Source of the DNA: Streptomyces afghaniensis 772
GTDB taxonomy: Bacteria > Actinomycetota > Actinomycetes > Streptomycetales > Streptomycetaceae
Assembly: GCA_000415505.1 (NCBI GenBank)
Contig: KE354427.1
Location: forward strand, 1-59,907
DNA: 59,907 bases
Direction: 5' to 3'
Of the stretch, positions 25,601-34,230 are shown piece by piece. The notes under the pieces were generated by a model that worked only from the letters and a program-made list of their open reading frames with translations, had not been told where the DNA came from and ran no database searches. Numbering within the stretch: the first letter of the stretch is position 1; every line of letters starts with the position of its first letter. The position numbers were made by a program, and so were the translations under genes.

Positions 25601-25993
25601 CTACCTGTCACCCTCTTTGCGGGCGATCTCCGGCAGGTCACTGACACGGATGTGTGGGAGTTGGGCGACCGCGGACTCAACCGCGTCGATCGTGTACACG
25701 GGAGGTTCGTCGTCCGACGCGTACAGCCGGGCGCGGACGGACTCTCCTGACGAGGTCGCCAGCCAGTAAGCCGACGGAAGGTCCTCCTCGGCCGGATACA
25801 GAACAAACGACAGGTCGCCGCGCAGCCTGAGGTAGCCGCACAGGACAGGTGCGGTCCAGTCGCGTCGGCTCTGGTCGCCGTCCCGGTCGGCCACGTCGAC
25901 GTCGGCGCCTTCGGTCCTCACCGCCCCCGCCAGGGCCTCGGCGAGCGACCTGGGCGAAACCGGCGGCCCGACCAAGAGGACGTCATAGATCAT
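25601..25993 (-). CDS. Immunity-type hypothetical protein
   Basis: A 130-residue acidic soluble protein, MIYDVLLVGPPVSPRSLAEA to PEIARKEGDR. No family recognised. Its start overlaps the stop of the gene upstream by one base (TGATG), and it is the last gene of the group behind toxin 1. Size, acidity and position suit a polymorphic-toxin immunity protein; this is inference. Confidence 0.6.
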   Translation of the reverse strand: MIYDVLLVGPPVSPRSLAEALAGAVRTEGADVDVADRDGDQSRRDWTAPVLCGYLRLRGDLSFVLYPAEEDLPSAYWLATSSGESVRARLYASDDEPPVYTIDAVESAVAQLPHIRVSDLPEIARKEGDR

Positions 25994-26712
25994 CAGCGGG
26001 TTCCATCGCTCCACCGGTCGAAGAGCATGCCCTGTGCCGCTTCCGCGTTCTCCCAACTCGCCGGACCGTCCGGCTTCACCGACAGGCGCCGCAGTGTCGC
26101 CCTGGCCGCTGGACCGCCCATCGCGCCCAGCAGTTCGATGGCCGAGTCGGCACCGATGCCCTCGGTCACGCAACGCTCGGCCAGGCCCACTGCCCAGTCG
26201 GCGAAGCGGCCCGGGTCAGGATCGAGAGTCAGCCAACGGAAGACCGAGTCGGCGATGTCGTTCCGCAGTGACGGGATCATGGCCAGCACCGCCGCTTCGA
26301 CGTGCCGTACGACGTGCCGTTGCAGCGGACAAGGGTGCGGACGGTCCCGCCACGCGCGGACCAGCTCGTCCACACCGGACCATGTCACGTCGCTCGTGCG
26401 GGGCATGCTCTTCCCGACGGCCTGGTGGAACTCCTCCCACACGTGCCACAACAGGCCGGGCGACGGCGGCTGAGGTACATGCCGAGTCAGTTCCGGGTCG
26501 TCCAGGAGTACGGTCACCACCCGCCGGGCTTCCGCCAGCCGCTCGTCGGTGCGGGGCAGTTCCGCGATCCGCCTCCAGTCGGCCTCGTCCCAGGGCTGGG
26601 GCAGGGACCGCAGCGCGTGGGGCAGGACGTAGTCACCCTCCGGTTCGCGCCACCGTGCCACCTGCGGGTCCCACGTCTCCTCCGCATTCGGCTCCGTATC
26701 GGACTCGCTCAT
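25993..26712 (-). CDS. Immunity-type protein, family D
   Basis: A 239-residue acidic, Trp-rich helical protein. DYVLPHALRSLPQPWDEADW and DPDPGRFADWAVGLAERC recur in the 439-residue protein at 36663-37982 (LLPVAMRELPPPWHD, ELAERC), so the two are paralogues. A stray piece of the same family lies at 37983-38035. It is coupled to the next gene by TGATG. Function is inferred from the toxin neighbourhood only. Confidence 0.65.
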   Translation of the reverse strand: MSESDTEPNAEETWDPQVARWREPEGDYVLPHALRSLPQPWDEADWRRIAELPRTDERLAEARRVVTVLLDDPELTRHVPQPPSPGLLWHVWEEFHQAVGKSMPRTSDVTWSGVDELVRAWRDRPHPCPLQRHVVRHVEAAVLAMIPSLRNDIADSVFRWLTLDPDPGRFADWAVGLAERCVTEGIGADSAIELLGAMGGPAARATLRRLSVKPDGPASWENAEAAQGMLFDRWSDGTR

Positions 26713-26870
26713 CCCTGCCGTCCCGCCATCCCGCCACGTCTGGTCTCCGCCGTCCGGTCAGTCGACGCCCCGGTACGCCTGGTGCTCTCCGGATCCTTAC
26801 AGTGACCTTGCGGCCGGGGCGCTTGCTCACGCGTCAATGACGACCGCTGATTGCGCCTCCGACGGACGCA

Positions 26871-27332
26871 TCACGGCTGGCACTTGGGACTCCCGCTCTG
26901 CGAAACGATCTTCTGGATCACCCAGACACCCTTGTCGTTCTTCTTGAGCGACGTGCGGTAGAGGACGTAGCTCTTGGCAGTGACCTTCGTCTTCTTGACC
27001 TTGTCGGTCTTGAGGTACTTCACGTAGGCCTTGCCCTGGTCCTCGCAGTAACTGAGCGACGCCGTTCCGTCCTTGTCGACCGCCACCTCAGGGGCGTAGA
27101 AGCGGTAGGCGCCCGTGATGGCGGCCTCGTGATCGACGTAGTTCTGGATGAACTTCTGCGTGGTGGCGGCGGCCTCGCCCTCGTAGTAGTAGAGGTACGG
27201 CTTGTCGAGCGCGTCCTGGTTCACGATCGCCAAGTCGACAGCCTCGATGGACTGCTCGCCGTCCGAAAGGACCGCGTCTTTCTCCTTGTCCCCGGTCTCC
27301 GGCCAGTCGAAGGTGTAGGGGCGGCGGTTCAC
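26871..27332 (-). CDS. Lipoprotein paralogue 3 that has lost its signal peptide
   Basis: A 153-residue protein of the same family as 24205-24861, with YCEDQGKAYVKYL and C-terminal GSPKCQP. The GTG start and first codons NRRP match the paralogues. The product then jumps directly to YTFDWPETGDKEKDAVLSDG, missing the hydrophobic signal, the lipobox and the linker (about 60 residues). The deletion keeps the frame. The product should stay in the cytoplasm unless another start is used. It keeps a weaker copy of the shared promoter. Confidence 0.75.
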   Translation of the reverse strand: MNRRPYTFDWPETGDKEKDAVLSDGEQSIEAVDLAIVNQDALDKPYLYYYEGEAAATTQKFIQNYVDHEAAITGAYRFYAPEVAVDKDGTASLSYCEDQGKAYVKYLKTDKVKKTKVTAKSYVLYRTSLKKNDKGVWVIQKIVSQSGSPKCQP

Positions 27333-27400
27333 GGTCGGCTCCCGTTAAGAGGCGAGGCTTGGCTTCAGCGAGCCAAAGCTATCCGGCGGTGGGAGCAACG
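27333..27400 (-). promoter_or_regulatory. Shared upstream element, copy 3 (degenerate)
   Basis: CTCTTAACGGGAGCCGACC before the start is kept. The -10 region reads GGATAGCTTTGG instead of TATAGC, and similarity ends soon after. Confidence 0.5.
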
Positions 27401-27427
27401 CCGCGATGGAAGTGCCCCGTGGGCGTC

Positions 27428-27862
27428 CTAGTCGGGGAACCCCTCATAGGAACCGGTCACCCCGGCGAACAGCACGACCGGCTCCTCTTTGTCCTCATGG
27501 CCGACGCTCGCGGCGACCAGACGGTCGCCGACCCGCCAGTACAGGAGGTCGCCGAAGTATCCGCTCTCGCACAGCTCCCGGAAGAAGGGCGGCAGCTCGT
27601 CGTCGTCCGGGTCCAGTAAGGCGTTGGCGTGATCCTCCATGGACATGGACCCGTGCGGACCCCACCGGGCGTCCAACGCCGCTGCCAGGTCTCTCAGCTC
27701 CCCCTCGAACTCCTCGCTGGTCCGCATGAGTTCGTCCCAGTCATCGTTCGGCGGAGCGAAGTCCCGGCTCTCGTGCAGGGTGACGAGGTGGTAGGCGTCG
27801 CCGCCGGTCAGGGGGCGGGCCAGGAGTTCGTCGATGCGGGCGATGTACTGCTGCACGCTCAT
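27428..27862 (-). CDS. Immunity-type acidic protein
   Basis: A 144-residue, strongly acidic protein (many Asp/Glu, for example LLDPDDDELPPFF) ending GVTGSYEGFPD. No family recognised. Its ATG overlaps the stop of a 22-codon frame (ATGA), which itself overlaps the stop of the Imm52-like gene, so all are probably one transcript with toxin 1. A role in immunity is inferred. Confidence 0.6.
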   Translation of the reverse strand: MSVQQYIARIDELLARPLTGGDAYHLVTLHESRDFAPPNDDWDELMRTSEEFEGELRDLAAALDARWGPHGSMSMEDHANALLDPDDDELPPFFRELCESGYFGDLLYWRVGDRLVAASVGHEDKEEPVVLFAGVTGSYEGFPD

Positions 27863-27927
27863 CGAGGGACACTCACTGTTTCGTCGTTCACCGAGATCCT
27901 GAACCGCTCACCGACCCGCACCGTCAC
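27859..27927 (-). CDS. 22-codon coupled micro-ORF
   Basis: It starts with GTG inside the stop of the Imm52-like gene (GTGA) and stops inside the ATG of the next gene (ATGA). The peptide is VTVRVGERFRISVNDETVSV plus two residues. It fills the gap exactly and may be a small coupled gene or a relic of a larger one. Confidence 0.3.
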   Translation of the reverse strand: MTVRVGERFRISVNDETVSVPR

Positions 27928-28664
27928 AGCTTCGCCTCCGTGGACGGGACCGGCAGGGGGTCCAGGGCACCAGTCCCGGCAAGCGTCTTGTGAGCGGCGA
28001 GCACCGCCTGGGTGGACGGCGTTCCGCCAGAGCTGTCCGCGATCTCCAGAACAACTCCGCCGTGCCTGGCGGGCAGGCGCCGGAGCGCAGAGAAGTCGTC
28101 CGGGACGCGCGCGGCGCGGCTCTCCGACAGGTAGACCGCCCACCCCGCGCGCGGGTGGGAGGCCCGCAGGCCATAGGCCGACCTGAGCTCGTTGTACAGC
28201 GGCCGGTCGTAAGTCAGCCCATGGTCCGCGTCCCACACGTCCGCCAGAAGCGCCAGCACCTCGGTGAACCGGCCCGTGAGCGGTACGGCCGCCGCACCAG
28301 ATGCGGGGAACAGGTGCAGCACCGCCGTGAACGGGGAGTATTCGTTCGAGCCTCCCGCGATCACCCTGGCCCGCAGGTATGCGCCGTCCGACTGAGTGGC
28401 CACGACGTTGGCCGTGTAGCCGAGGATGTCCCGGTCGTCCTGTGTGTTAGCCGCCTCCAGTGCCGCCGTGAAATCCTCGGATTCCACGGGTACGAGCTGT
28501 CCCGGGCCGGAATCCTCCTCCCAGCGCCACTCGGCCGGCGCCCCCTCCGACAGCTCCGACAGCTCCGACAGCCCGGTCAGGAGCTCCAGCCACCGCTGAG
28601 CCAATTGCAGAGGTGTCTCCGGCCTGGGACCCCAGGAGACCTTCACGACCACTTCGCCCGACAT
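27924..28664 (-). CDS. Imm52-like immunity protein for toxin 1
   Basis: A 246-residue soluble protein with WLELLTGLSELSELSEGAPA near the N-terminus (a short LSE repeat) and RAGWAVYLSESRAARVPDDF toward the C-terminus. Overall it resembles Imm52-type proteins, which accompany Tox-REase-5 toxins. It begins 15 bp behind the stop of the toxin gene that carries such a domain. The family call is from memory of the pattern; the position alone already makes immunity likely. Confidence 0.6.
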   Translation of the reverse strand: MSGEVVVKVSWGPRPETPLQLAQRWLELLTGLSELSELSEGAPAEWRWEEDSGPGQLVPVESEDFTAALEAANTQDDRDILGYTANVVATQSDGAYLRARVIAGGSNEYSPFTAVLHLFPASGAAAVPLTGRFTEVLALLADVWDADHGLTYDRPLYNELRSAYGLRASHPRAGWAVYLSESRAARVPDDFSALRRLPARHGGVVLEIADSSGGTPSTQAVLAAHKTLAGTGALDPLPVPSTEAKL

Positions 28665-28679
28665 ACGCGCTCCTCTTTC

Positions 28680-31082
28680 CTACTTCTCCGCCGGGATGTG
28701 CTTGACCACCACGTCCAGGTCGGCGTCGTCGAACGCCTTCTGTGCGGCCTCGGCCACCCGTTTGTTGGAGAAGTTCCATTCGACGGGCTTGCCGTTCGCA
28801 GCCCGCAGCTGGCGCTGCGCCTGCTCGATGAACTTGTCCGCCTGGGCCTTCTGAAGAGTCCCGTCCTTGCCGACCTTCTTGCCGTATCCGAACTTCGCCT
28901 CGATGTAAGTCTGCCGTGACGAGTCCCAGCCATCGAAGTCGACGTCCCTGCCTGTCCTCGGATCCTTGACAGCGTATTCCTTGCCCCGCTTCACATTGGT
29001 GACCTGCTCCTGGTAGCGCATCCAGCGCTCCATGCTCGGCCAGTACGCCACCGCCTTCTTGGCCTTCCACTGGCCGTCACCGCCGTCCTTGGAGCCCTTT
29101 CGCGGGTTCTTCAGGTCGTTGTACCAGGACGGCTTCTTCCACTTGGCGACCTTCTTGCGGCTTTCTTCCTTCTTCGCCTCCTTCTCGGCCGCCTCGGCCG
29201 CCTCGGCCTGCTTGCGGGCTTCCTCCGCCTGTTTCTTGGCCTCCTCGTCGCAGCCGCCTTCGGCCAGTACGACATAGGGGGCGCGGGCCCCGCCGGCGGC
29301 GAGGACCGTGGTGCCGCTGCCGGCGGACCCGGTCAGGCCCGGGATGTCGCCGTACGGGACACGGCGGCCGGGGGCAGAGGCAATGGTGCAGCCGGACTTC
29401 CTCGCCCTCTCCTCGGCCGCGTCCGCCGCCTCGTCGGCCTCCTTCGCCGCCTTCGCTGCGGCGTCGGCGTCACCGGCCTTGGCCGCCTTCCTGGCGTCCT
29501 CCGCCGCCTTCGCGGCGTTCTCGGTGAGCTTCCCGAGCTTCCCGAGTTTGCCGAGTTTCTGAACGATCTTGGCTTCGCCGTAGCCGGGGATGAAGAGCGA
29601 GCCCACGTTCCAGGCGACGGTGGTGACCGCGCGGGTTTTCTCGCCGTCGTTCCACTGGTCGCGGACCTCGTCGCCCACGAACGTGTCGTCCAGGACCTTG
29701 ACGCCCGTGTTCCACGACGCGCCGCCCCAGTCGGTGAGCGCGTCGAAGTAGTCGCCGTTCTCCCACTTCTCGCCTGCGTCCTTGGCGTCCTCGGACCACT
29801 GGTCGCCCAGCGAGCTGCCGTAGTCCTTCAGGCCCTCCCATGCCTCACCCGGGTTGGTGACCGTGTCCCAGATGCCCGTGACGTCACCCCAGATGCCGTC
29901 GACGAACAGGCCCTGTCCCACCTGCTTGAACTGGTCCCCCACACAGCCGAAGAAGGCCCCGACGCCGGAGGTGCAGCCGTCGTCGCCGCCGTCGTCGCCG
30001 CCGTCCCCAGCGGCCTGCTCGTCCTCCTCCCATCCGGGCTCACCCTCAGCTGCGTCGTTCTTCTCTTCGTCGGTCTCCTCGGGGTACGAGACGGTGGTGT
30101 CCTCGCGGTCCTGCGAGGCGGAGCCGTTGCCGACACCCTCCTCACCGACCTGGCCGCCCGAGCCGGATCCGGGGGTGTCCTGGCCTCCGGAATCGGCTCC
30201 GCCGGGCCCGTTTCCGCCGGAGCCGTCGTTCCCGGTATCGCCGTTGCCCGTGTCTCCGTTGCCTGTATCGCCGTTGCCTGTACCGCCGCTCCCGGTGCCG
30301 CCGTCAGCGGATCCGCCGTTCTCGGCGCCTTGGCCGCCCTCGTCCTGGCCGCCCTGGCCCTGACCCTGGCCGACTGTGTCTTCACCGTCGGTCCCGTCCG
30401 CGCCGTCGCCGGCCTGGACCTCCTCGCCGCCGTTTCCTGTTTCCGCCGGGCATGCCGTGCCGGTGACCTTGCAGATCGCCGACTGGAGGCCGCCATAGAC
30501 CTGGGTGCCCAGGCCGCTGACGACGAGGGCGGTGATGATCGCGGCGACTACCGCGATCAGCCCCGCGTACTCCACCGCCGTCTGGCCCTCGTCCCGGCGC
30601 CAGCGGATCATCCGGGCCAGGGAGAAGGGGCGGCGTTCGGCTCTGGCCGATTCGGGGAGGCGGTACCAGTCGCGGCTGTCCCCACGGGTGAGGAAGTAGA
30701 GGATCAGCGTGGGGAGGAAGAGCTGGGTGTAGCCGCGCGGTGATCCGTCGGTGATGTTGGATATCGAGCCGAGGATCAGCCAGATCTGTACGGCGATCAG
30801 CCCGCCCCTGATCCTGGCTCCGCCCTCCCAGGTACGCCGGGCCAACCACCAGCCGACTGCTCCTGGGGCGGCGGCGTAGGCGGTCAGGGCGAGGACGCCG
30901 CCGTCCAGGGCGTCGTACGAGGCCGCGGTGAGCAGGAGGCCGAGGCCGCCGACGACCGTGACCACGAAGAGGGTGTGGACGAGGACCAGCGCCGTCGCGA
31001 GCGAGCCCGGCATGTCCCTCCGCCGACCAGGCCCCGACGGCCACCCGGCCCCGAACTCCGGCGCTCCCCCGATCGAAGCCAT
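28680..31082 (-). CDS. Flp-pilin/polymorphic-toxin fusion 1 (Tox-REase-5-type C-terminus)
   Basis: An 800-residue protein. Residues 26-132 hold about four membrane segments. RDEGQTAVEYAGLIAVVAAI follows: a perfect Flp prepilin motif with predicted cleavage Gly166|Gln167, Glu at +5, Tyr at +6 and then a hydrophobic helix. About 220-370 is an acidic Gly/Asp/Asn linker with repeats. About 400-560 is Trp/Asp-rich, and two Ala/Lys/Glu coiled coils follow. The C-terminal 110 residues contain GRDVDFDGWDSSRQTYIEAK and YGKKVGKDGTLQKAQADKF, a PD-(D/E)xK-like nuclease of the Tox-REase-5 type. It is followed by immunity-type genes. The N-terminal 215 residues match toxin 2 closely; the toxin ends differ. 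Confidence 0.8.
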   Translation of the reverse strand: MASIGGAPEFGAGWPSGPGRRRDMPGSLATALVLVHTLFVVTVVGGLGLLLTAASYDALDGGVLALTAYAAAPGAVGWWLARRTWEGGARIRGGLIAVQIWLILGSISNITDGSPRGYTQLFLPTLILYFLTRGDSRDWYRLPESARAERRPFSLARMIRWRRDEGQTAVEYAGLIAVVAAIITALVVSGLGTQVYGGLQSAICKVTGTACPAETGNGGEEVQAGDGADGTDGEDTVGQGQGQGGQDEGGQGAENGGSADGGTGSGGTGNGDTGNGDTGNGDTGNDGSGGNGPGGADSGGQDTPGSGSGGQVGEEGVGNGSASQDREDTTVSYPEETDEEKNDAAEGEPGWEEDEQAAGDGGDDGGDDGCTSGVGAFFGCVGDQFKQVGQGLFVDGIWGDVTGIWDTVTNPGEAWEGLKDYGSSLGDQWSEDAKDAGEKWENGDYFDALTDWGGASWNTGVKVLDDTFVGDEVRDQWNDGEKTRAVTTVAWNVGSLFIPGYGEAKIVQKLGKLGKLGKLTENAAKAAEDARKAAKAGDADAAAKAAKEADEAADAAEERARKSGCTIASAPGRRVPYGDIPGLTGSAGSGTTVLAAGGARAPYVVLAEGGCDEEAKKQAEEARKQAEAAEAAEKEAKKEESRKKVAKWKKPSWYNDLKNPRKGSKDGGDGQWKAKKAVAYWPSMERWMRYQEQVTNVKRGKEYAVKDPRTGRDVDFDGWDSSRQTYIEAKFGYGKKVGKDGTLQKAQADKFIEQAQRQLRAANGKPVEWNFSNKRVAEAAQKAFDDADLDVVVKHIPAEK
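30234..30299. repeat. 15-bp tandem repeat in toxin 1 linker
   Basis: About four units of the type TGTATCGCCGTTGCC encode repeats of Gly-Asn-Gly-Asp-Thr on the minus strand. Repeat number may vary between strains. Confidence 0.7.
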
Positions 31083-31142
31083 GTCCCCCCACCCTCGCTC
31101 TACGACACGGCCCGAGAGTAGGAAGGGGCCGGCGGGACGGGA

Positions 31143-31158
31143 TGGGCCCGTGGCCCCA
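31143..31158. promoter_or_regulatory. 7-2-7 operator-like palindrome upstream of toxin 1
   Basis: TGGGCCC-GT-GGCCCCA, 61 bp upstream of the ATG at 31082. An extra GGGCCCAA half site follows at 31164-31171. Confidence 0.65.
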
Positions 31159-31181
31159 AAACGGGGCCCAAATGGCGGGGA

Positions 31182-31685
31182 CTATCGCTTGAGTACGCCG
31201 CCGCCGCGTACGTACGCCCGGGCGCCGTGGTGCGGAAGCACGGCCCACATGCGCGTACCGCCGCCCGGTTCGCGCGCCTCACCGAAACCCCAGTTGCCGC
31301 CGCACGCCCGGACCACACAGGCGAGCACCCGCAGGGCCGCTCGGCGGCGGGTGTCGCAGGCGGCCGCCAGGTGGGGATTCATGTGACGCGGGTGGCCGTC
31401 GTAGAGGATCACGCGCAGGGCGGACTCCCGGTAGCGAAGCGACACGTAGACCTCTGCGGAGGGTGTGAACCGGCAGGCGCAGGCCGCGAGTTCGCCGACC
31501 GCTTGCACCGCTGCGTCGGTGACGTCCTCCAGGCCGTGGGCTCGCAGGATCGTCCGCGTCGCCGTGCGGGCGATGGCCGGGCTTTGGAGTGCGGCAGGGA
31601 GCGTGAGGCTATAGGCGAGGGTCTCGGGGGTCGGGGGTGTGGGGGCGGTGGTCGGGGACGAGCAGGTGGTCACGGACGCGGGCAT
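31182..31685 (-). CDS. ATP-binding protein (GHKL, RsbW-like anti-sigma type)
   Basis: A 167-residue protein of the abundant Streptomyces HATPase_c_2 family. ARTATRTILRAHGLEDVTDA and AVQAVGELAACACRF stand in place of the usual N box (ELxxNA); the Asn is replaced, so nucleotide binding may be changed. The G2 region is GGNWGFGEAREPGGGTRMWA. ATG at 31685 has AAGGGAG 6 bases ahead. It lies divergent from the XRE-DUF397 pair, a standard arrangement in Streptomyces whose role is poorly known. Confidence 0.8.
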   Translation of the reverse strand: MPASVTTCSSPTTAPTPPTPETLAYSLTLPAALQSPAIARTATRTILRAHGLEDVTDAAVQAVGELAACACRFTPSAEVYVSLRYRESALRVILYDGHPRHMNPHLAAACDTRRRAALRVLACVVRACGGNWGFGEAREPGGGTRMWAVLPHHGARAYVRGGGVLKR

Positions 31686-31954
31686 GGCAACTCCCTTGGT
31701 CGTCGGGGATTCTGCTCCGCCGGGTGGCTCGTCTCCCTGACGCGGGCCCACCCCTCCCAGGGCAGGAGTGTGTGGGTGGGCACGCGTGATGCGCTTCCGT
31801 TTTCGGCGGAGAGTTGTGTAGTCGATCTGTCACTGACCGTATAGGGACCAGAGTCACAGTGTCCATCAGATTGGAGATAATTACCCCTATCGCGATGGAC
31901 CTTGGCGTCGCGCACCGGCAGACTGAGGGGCACCACAGCTGAAGAAGGGGCGGC

Positions 31955-32806
31955 ATGGCCACGAGAAGTACGCCGACGGAGCGACAGAAGCGTCTGGGTG
32001 CCGAGTTGCGGAAGATGAGACTCGCGGCGGGGGCGACCACGGAGTACGCCGCCGGATTGCTGGGCATCGACCGAACCCGGCTGTCCAACATGGAGTCGGG
32101 GATCCGCCCGTTCTCAGCCGACCGTGTCCGCACGCTCGCCTGCAACTACGCATGTGCGGACGCACGTTACGTCGAGGCGCTGGTCGCCATGGCCGACAGC
32201 AAAGAGCGGGGCTGGTGGGAACGCCACCGGGGCACGCTGCCCGCCGGGCTGCTGGACATCGCCGAGTTGGAGTGGCATGCGACGCGCGTACGGACCGCAC
32301 AGGTCATGCACGTGCCGGGACTCCTCCAGACCGAGGAGTACGCCCGTGCCGTCTTCGCCGCCGTCCTCCCCGCGCTGAGCCGGCTGGAGGTGGAGCTGCG
32401 CGTGGCGCACCGCATGGAGCGGCAGCAGGTCTTCGACCGGCCCGAGTCACTGCCGTACGTCGCCTACGTCCACGAAGCCGCGCTCCGTATGCCGTACGGC
32501 GGCGTCGAGGTGACCCGGCAGCAACTGGAGCACCTGGCCGAGCGGTCCGAGCACGACACGATCGACGTACGGGTGATCCCGACGAGCGTGGGCGGGTTCC
32601 CCGGGGCAGGGCACGCGCTCCTGTACGCCGACGGGGCCGTGCCCCAACTCGACACCGTGCAGCTGGACTCCGCACACGGACCGGAATTCACCGGCGCGGA
32701 GGCGCAGCTCACCAAGTACCGTGCTCATCTGGACTGGATGGACGACTCAGCGCTGCCGACGGCGGCCTCGCGTGACCTCATTCGCAGCGTCGTCCGCGAA
32801 CTCTGA
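31955..32806 (+). CDS. XRE family regulator with DUF5753 domain
   Basis: A 283-residue protein. The N-terminal HTH is in LGAELRKMRLAAGATTEYAA and GIDRTRLSNMESGIRPFSA. DUF5753 follows (VMHVPGLLQTEEYARAVFAA; SLPYVAYVHEAALRMPYGG). Such proteins act with a DUF397 partner (as with WhiJ-like modules). DUF397 indeed follows after 16 bp. A damaged second copy lies at 36339-36590. Confidence 0.9.
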   Translation: MATRSTPTERQKRLGAELRKMRLAAGATTEYAAGLLGIDRTRLSNMESGIRPFSADRVRTLACNYACADARYVEALVAMADSKERGWWERHRGTLPAGLLDIAELEWHATRVRTAQVMHVPGLLQTEEYARAVFAAVLPALSRLEVELRVAHRMERQQVFDRPESLPYVAYVHEAALRMPYGGVEVTRQQLEHLAERSEHDTIDVRVIPTSVGGFPGAGHALLYADGAVPQLDTVQLDSAHGPEFTGAEAQLTKYRAHLDWMDDSALPTAASRDLIRSVVREL

Positions 32807-32822
32807 CCGTAAGGAAGCCACC

Positions 32823-33014
32823 GTGACCGGCATCACCTGGGAAGACCCGTACTGCGGCGAGGGCAACAACTGCTTCCGCATAGGCACCGACGCGGACGGA
32901 AACGCCTACATCGCCGTCGCCGGGCAGGAGGAGCGCCATCTGACCGACAGCCGTGATGCCCTCCGGGCGCTCATCCGGGAGATCAAGGCAGGTAAGGCCG
33001 ACCACCTGCTGTAG
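32823..33014 (+). CDS. DUF397 domain protein
   Basis: A 63-residue protein starting with GTG; AAGGAAG at 32811-32817 is its ribosome site. GITWEDPYCGEGNNCFRIGT and a C-terminal ALRALIREIKAGKADHLL, which replaces the usual FVxGVRxGEFD ending. It partners the XRE-DUF5753 protein. Its last 60-75 bases recur at 34156-34230 and 38881-38943. Confidence 0.85.
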   Translation: MTGITWEDPYCGEGNNCFRIGTDADGNAYIAVAGQEERHLTDSRDALRALIREIKAGKADHLL

Positions 33015-33085
33015 GACCGGCCCCAGGTATGAACTGTCGATGAGGCCGTATGGGGGCCCAGTTGCTCGGCCCCATTGCCACGGCT

Positions 33086-34093
33086 TCAGGAGTGGACATC
33101 CGCCGCCTCGGAGAGCAGGACTGATGCCTGCTCGACGGCGACACGGCGTTCTGCGTACAGGGTTGCCAGTTCCGTCGACCCAGCGGGGAAGTGCAACGCG
33201 AGCCAAGAGAAGATCCACTCCACAATCCAGGCGCCGATGCGGGTAACCCATCGGTCGATGAAGTCCTCGCGCCCGGAGTCCTGCAGGCCAATACCGAGCC
33301 GTACGCACTCGTGCCAGCCCTCGGTCATTCGTTCCCTGGTGACCCGCCGTGCGTTCGGCATCAACCCGGGGAGCACGATGCAGACTTCTGCCCACCCTGG
33401 CAGCCCCTCTTCCCGCTCCCACCAGCGATCTTCCGGTTCGGGCGGCGGCTCCGGCCACTCCAGCGGGCGGTCGAGCAGCAGCGCTTCGAGAACGGCCCGA
33501 GCGTGGGCGATGAGCTCCTCCGTGGCCTCCGGGTCATCGGGTGTGGTGACACCGCCGTGCCTTCCATACGCGAAGTCGCGTACAACCTGGAGAAGCAGAG
33601 GTTCCTCGCCCTCGACCGAGCGGGCCGCCATCTCCTCATACACTGGCGCCCGCAGCCGGATGAGATGCGCGCGGGCCCAGCACCGGTCGTACTCGCCCAC
33701 CGACTCGTCGACCACCACACGAGCCAGCGCCTGCTCGCCGTAGGGCGTGCCGAGTACCTTGAACAGGTCGATCGCCGACAGCGCGGCCAGATCGGCGCGA
33801 ACGCACGACTCAGTCGCTTCCGCGATCTCGGCGGAAGCCGAGACCTCACCCAGTCGAACGGCCTCCTTCAGCGAGTGCAATAGATCTTCGATCCGGTACA
33901 CCGCCCGTTGGCGGGCGCGCGCGGCGGCGAAGCGTTGTCGCTGCTCGTCGGTGAGCCGCAGGTCGGGTTCCTTCTCGAACCGGTCGTAGAGCTCGTACTC
34001 GTCCTCGGTCCAGCCGTCGGTGGTGGGCGGCGCGGCTGCGATCGCCGCCGAGATGTCGTAGAGGATCGTGGCCGCCCGCTCGGCGTGCGTCAT
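33086..34093 (-). CDS. Immunity-type protein A of the array
   Basis: A 335-residue helical acidic protein. It shares with B, C and E the pattern PPTTDGWTEDEYELYDRFEK, DLRLTDEQRQRF, GEQALARVVVDESVGE, RRVTRERMTEGWHECVRLGI and a final LLSEAAD. No Pfam name recognised. The family may be HEAT-like helical repeats. It is preceded upstream by a relic of the toxin 2 tail and followed by the intact DUF397 gene on the other strand. Orphan immunity to a related toxin is the best inference. Confidence 0.65.
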   Translation of the reverse strand: MTHAERAATILYDISAAIAAAPPTTDGWTEDEYELYDRFEKEPDLRLTDEQRQRFAAARARQRAVYRIEDLLHSLKEAVRLGEVSASAEIAEATESCVRADLAALSAIDLFKVLGTPYGEQALARVVVDESVGEYDRCWARAHLIRLRAPVYEEMAARSVEGEEPLLLQVVRDFAYGRHGGVTTPDDPEATEELIAHARAVLEALLLDRPLEWPEPPPEPEDRWWEREEGLPGWAEVCIVLPGLMPNARRVTRERMTEGWHECVRLGIGLQDSGREDFIDRWVTRIGAWIVEWIFSWLALHFPAGSTELATLYAERRVAVEQASVLLSEAADVHS

Positions 34094-34103
34094 GCGACGC
34101 CCG

Positions 34104-34147
34104 CTAGTCCATCGTGGTCTTCGGCTCCTTCATTTCGCCGGAGCGGT
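34104..34147 (-). pseudogene. Relic of the toxin 2 3' end (copy 1)
   Basis: On the minus strand it encodes RSGEMKEPKTTMD and then a stop. This aligns with the last residues of toxin 2, RSGKMKDPRTAMEHLGVS. It sits just upstream of immunity gene A, where the toxin gene would be expected. Confidence 0.7.
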
Positions 34148-34155
34148 GGCCGCGG

Positions 34156-34230
34156 GACCGACCGCCGCGATGCCTTCCGTACTCCCATCCGGGAAACATC
34201 AAGGCGGGCCAGGCCGACCACCTGCTGTAG
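34156..34230 (+). pseudogene. Relic of the DUF397 3' end (copy 1)
   Basis: GACCGACCGCCGCGATGCC through GACCACCTGCTGTAG aligns with the last 75 bases of the gene at 32823-33014, with a small indel. It overlaps antisense the final codons of immunity gene B, whose C-terminus (TAGGRPGPP) is therefore derived from antisense DUF397 DNA. Confidence 0.75.
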
